Source: Candidatus Hebobacteria bacterium (GTDB lineage: Bacteria > Armatimonadota > Hebobacteria > Hebobacterales > Hebobacteraceae). Taken from it: a DNA stretch of 6,733 bases. Location of the stretch: contig JALGTT010000064.1 in NCBI GenBank assembly GCA_029821235.1, forward strand, positions 1 to 6,733. The letters run 5' to 3'. Shown piece by piece: positions 5,768 to 6,733 of this stretch (position 1 is its first letter; each line of letters begins with the position of its first letter). The notes under the pieces are model-generated. The model searched no databases. It saw only the letters and a list, made by a program, of their open reading frames with translations, and was not told where the DNA came from. Made by a program: the position numbers and the translations under genes.

Positions 5768-6475
5768 TCAGCGCTCGGGCTGACGCGAGGTCCGCCACCG
5801 TTGCTCCCACACCACGGTGGTGAGGCGCGGCAGGCGGGGGTGCGGGCCCAGGGAGAGGAGTTGAGCGGCGACTTCTTCTCCGGCGGCGTGAATCGCCCGC
5901 TGGCGCGATTTGCGACGCGCGCCCAACGCGATCAGGTCTGCGGCTGCGCCGAAGGGCAACTCCGCGGTGTTGATGGTGAGGTCGTAGTGAGCCGGTGACT
6001 CGATGTCGCCGTCGAAGGACTGCCGCACGAAGCGGCGTCGCTGCTCGTCGCTGCGCCGCAGCAGACGCTCTGCGGTCAGCCTGGAGACCCCCTGTCTGGC
6101 ACACAGGCGCTCCACACGGCAGGACATGGGGGCGATGATGCGGACATGCAAGGTCCCCGGATCGGTGAGTACGAAGGCCGCGCCGCGGCCCATGATGATT
6201 ACGTCCCCCTCCCGCTCCAGAGCGAGGAGCACCATCGCCAGGCGGCGCAGATACTGCTCCCGGCTGACCGAGGTCTGCCACTCCGCGATCAACGCCTCCA
6301 CCGTGCCCAGCGCGATCTCGTCGAAGCGGGCTACGTGCGCGACCGGCAGGCCCCACTGCTGGGCCATGTGCTCCACGATGGAGCGATCCACGACCCTCAG
6401 TCCCGTGCGTTCGGCGACCAGGTCTACGATTTCCTCTCCGCCGCTCTCCGCTTGTCGCGAGATGGTGATTACCAT
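5768..6475 (-). CDS. Cytidylate kinase-like family protein
   Basis: The 235-residue product fits the Cytidylate_kin2 family, P-loop-like proteins related to cytidylate kinase whose activity is mostly unproven. Seen from the chosen start: ITISRQAESGGEEI (3-16), the family's modified P-loop, normally closer to SRQxGSGGxxI, with Glu at the first Gly; D30 and R31; MGRGAAFVL (95-103); LHVRIIAP (109-116) with R120 and R123; and the closing D-x2-RRRFVRQSF...YDLTINT region (143-170). About 65 residues follow this core, rich in Arg near 187-193, without a recognised domain. The frame also has an ATG at 6508 (11 more residues), but that has no clear Shine-Dalgarno. The ATG at 6475 has GGGGAG at a rather long 12-nt spacing and gives the family's usual N-terminus, so it is preferred with moderate certainty. 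The gene follows a TPR-like gene on the same strand, so the two may be cotranscribed. It ends 7 bp from the convergent PocR-GGDEF gene. It is not the canonical cmk. Confidence 0.85.
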   Translation of the reverse strand: MVITISRQAESGGEEIVDLVAERTGLRVVDRSIVEHMAQQWGLPVAHVARFDEIALGTVEALIAEWQTSVSREQYLRRLAMVLLALEREGDVIIMGRGAAFVLTDPGTLHVRIIAPMSCRVERLCARQGVSRLTAERLLRRSDEQRRRFVRQSFDGDIESPAHYDLTINTAELPFGAAADLIALGARRKSRQRAIHAAGEEVAAQLLSLGPHPRLPRLTTVVWEQRWRTSRQPER

Positions 6476-6487
6476 GGCCGGGTTCTT

Positions 6488-6493
6488 CTCCCC
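6488..6493 (-). promoter_or_regulatory. Possible Shine-Dalgarno site of the cytidylate-kinase-like gene
   Basis: On the minus strand GGGGAG lies 12 nt before the ATG at 6475. The spacing is long, but the alternative ATG at 6508 has nothing better upstream, so this site tips the choice of start. Confidence 0.4.
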
Positions 6494-6556
6494 GCTGTCC
6501 ACAACCATTCTACCACACCACCGCCGCCTCTGCGGGACCCTTGTATCGCGAACGGA

Positions 6557-6733
6557 CTACTCGCCGCTCCCCTCCAGAGGCACCTCTTCCCACTCGCCCT
6601 CTTCTTCTGCGGATTGCTCCGCCTGGGCGCGATCCAGTTCCTTCAGCCGCTGCACGGCGGGCGCGTTGCCCGGCACCTGGGAGAGGGCCGCGTAGGCCCA
6701 CTCTCTCGCCTCCGCAAACCGCCACAGGTCGAG
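6557..6733 (-). CDS. C-terminal end of a TPR-like protein (5' end outside window)
   Basis: Reading the minus strand from the right edge gives 58 codons and a TAG at 6559-6557, with no start inside the window. The peptide contains an A-EWAYAALSQVPGNAPAVQRL-KEL helix-turn-helix pattern typical of tetratricopeptide repeats (an A..AL...P.n..A...L spacing), then a strongly acidic tail (EEEGEWEEVPLEGSGE). TPR repeats are protein-binding scaffolds; nothing points to a specific partner. It lies upstream of the cytidylate-kinase-like gene on the same strand, 81 bp from that gene's preferred start or 48 bp from the alternative, so they may share a transcript. Another frame over the same bases encodes an Arg/Gly-rich, low-complexity peptide and is judged a shadow. 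The reading frame is likely real; the TPR call rests on about one repeat. Confidence 0.6.
   Translation of the reverse strand, partial: LDLWRFAEAREWAYAALSQVPGNAPAVQRLKELDRAQAEQSAEEEGEWEEVPLEGSGE

Noticed and set aside
5765..5787. Hairpin CGCTCAGC/GCTGA-C-GCG after the PocR-GGDEF gene as a bidirectional terminator
   Set aside because: It forms an 8-bp stem with one bulged base but lacks a T tract, and it lies in the 3' end of the convergent gene. It could help end transcripts, but it is too weak to annotate.

Overview
The window is visibly GC-rich bacterial DNA that is almost entirely coding, with Shine-Dalgarno-led ATG/GTG starts. It holds five complete genes and two cut by the window edges. 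Gene content (a non-pyrrolysine MttB-superfamily methyltransferase, a GlcF/HdrD-type iron-sulfur protein, MEDS and PocR sensor domains, a cytidylate-kinase-like protein) suggests an environmental bacterium with anaerobic or C1-type metabolism. The phylum cannot be fixed from the sequence; an uncultured high-GC lineage such as Armatimonadota or Chloroflexota is a guess. No mobile element, CRISPR array, tRNA or rRNA was seen.

Layout, left to right: the 3' part of folC (+, 1-1026); an MttB-like methyltransferase (-, 1033-2463); a 179-bp divergent intergenic region with an excellent extended -10 promoter inside an 11-bp palindrome; a GlcF/HdrD-like protein with two [4Fe-4S] motifs and two CCG domains (+, 2643-3902); a stand-alone MEDS sensor protein (-, 3896-4516); a second 179-bp divergent region with small inverted repeats; a PocR sensor fused to a degenerate GGDEF domain (+, 4696-5760); a cytidylate-kinase-like protein (-, 5768-6475, or to 6508); and the C-terminal end of a TPR-like protein (-, 6557 to the right edge). 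Strands alternate almost perfectly. The three convergent junctions are +6 bp, -7 bp (overlap) and +7 bp, leaving almost no room for ordinary terminators.

The central four genes (about 1033-5760) look like the interesting unit. MEDS and PocR are both domains predicted to sense small hydrocarbon-type molecules, and here they sit head to head. Beside them is a second head-to-head pair: a putative corrinoid-dependent methyltransferase and a redox iron-sulfur protein. A reasonable but unproven reading is a small locus for sensing and using a methylated or other small organic compound. Its PocR-GGDEF protein seems to have lost cyclase residues while keeping the c-di-GMP inhibitory-site motif, so it may be a c-di-GMP receptor rather than a synthase. 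The flanking folC and the kinase-like/TPR pair look like ordinary neighbours.
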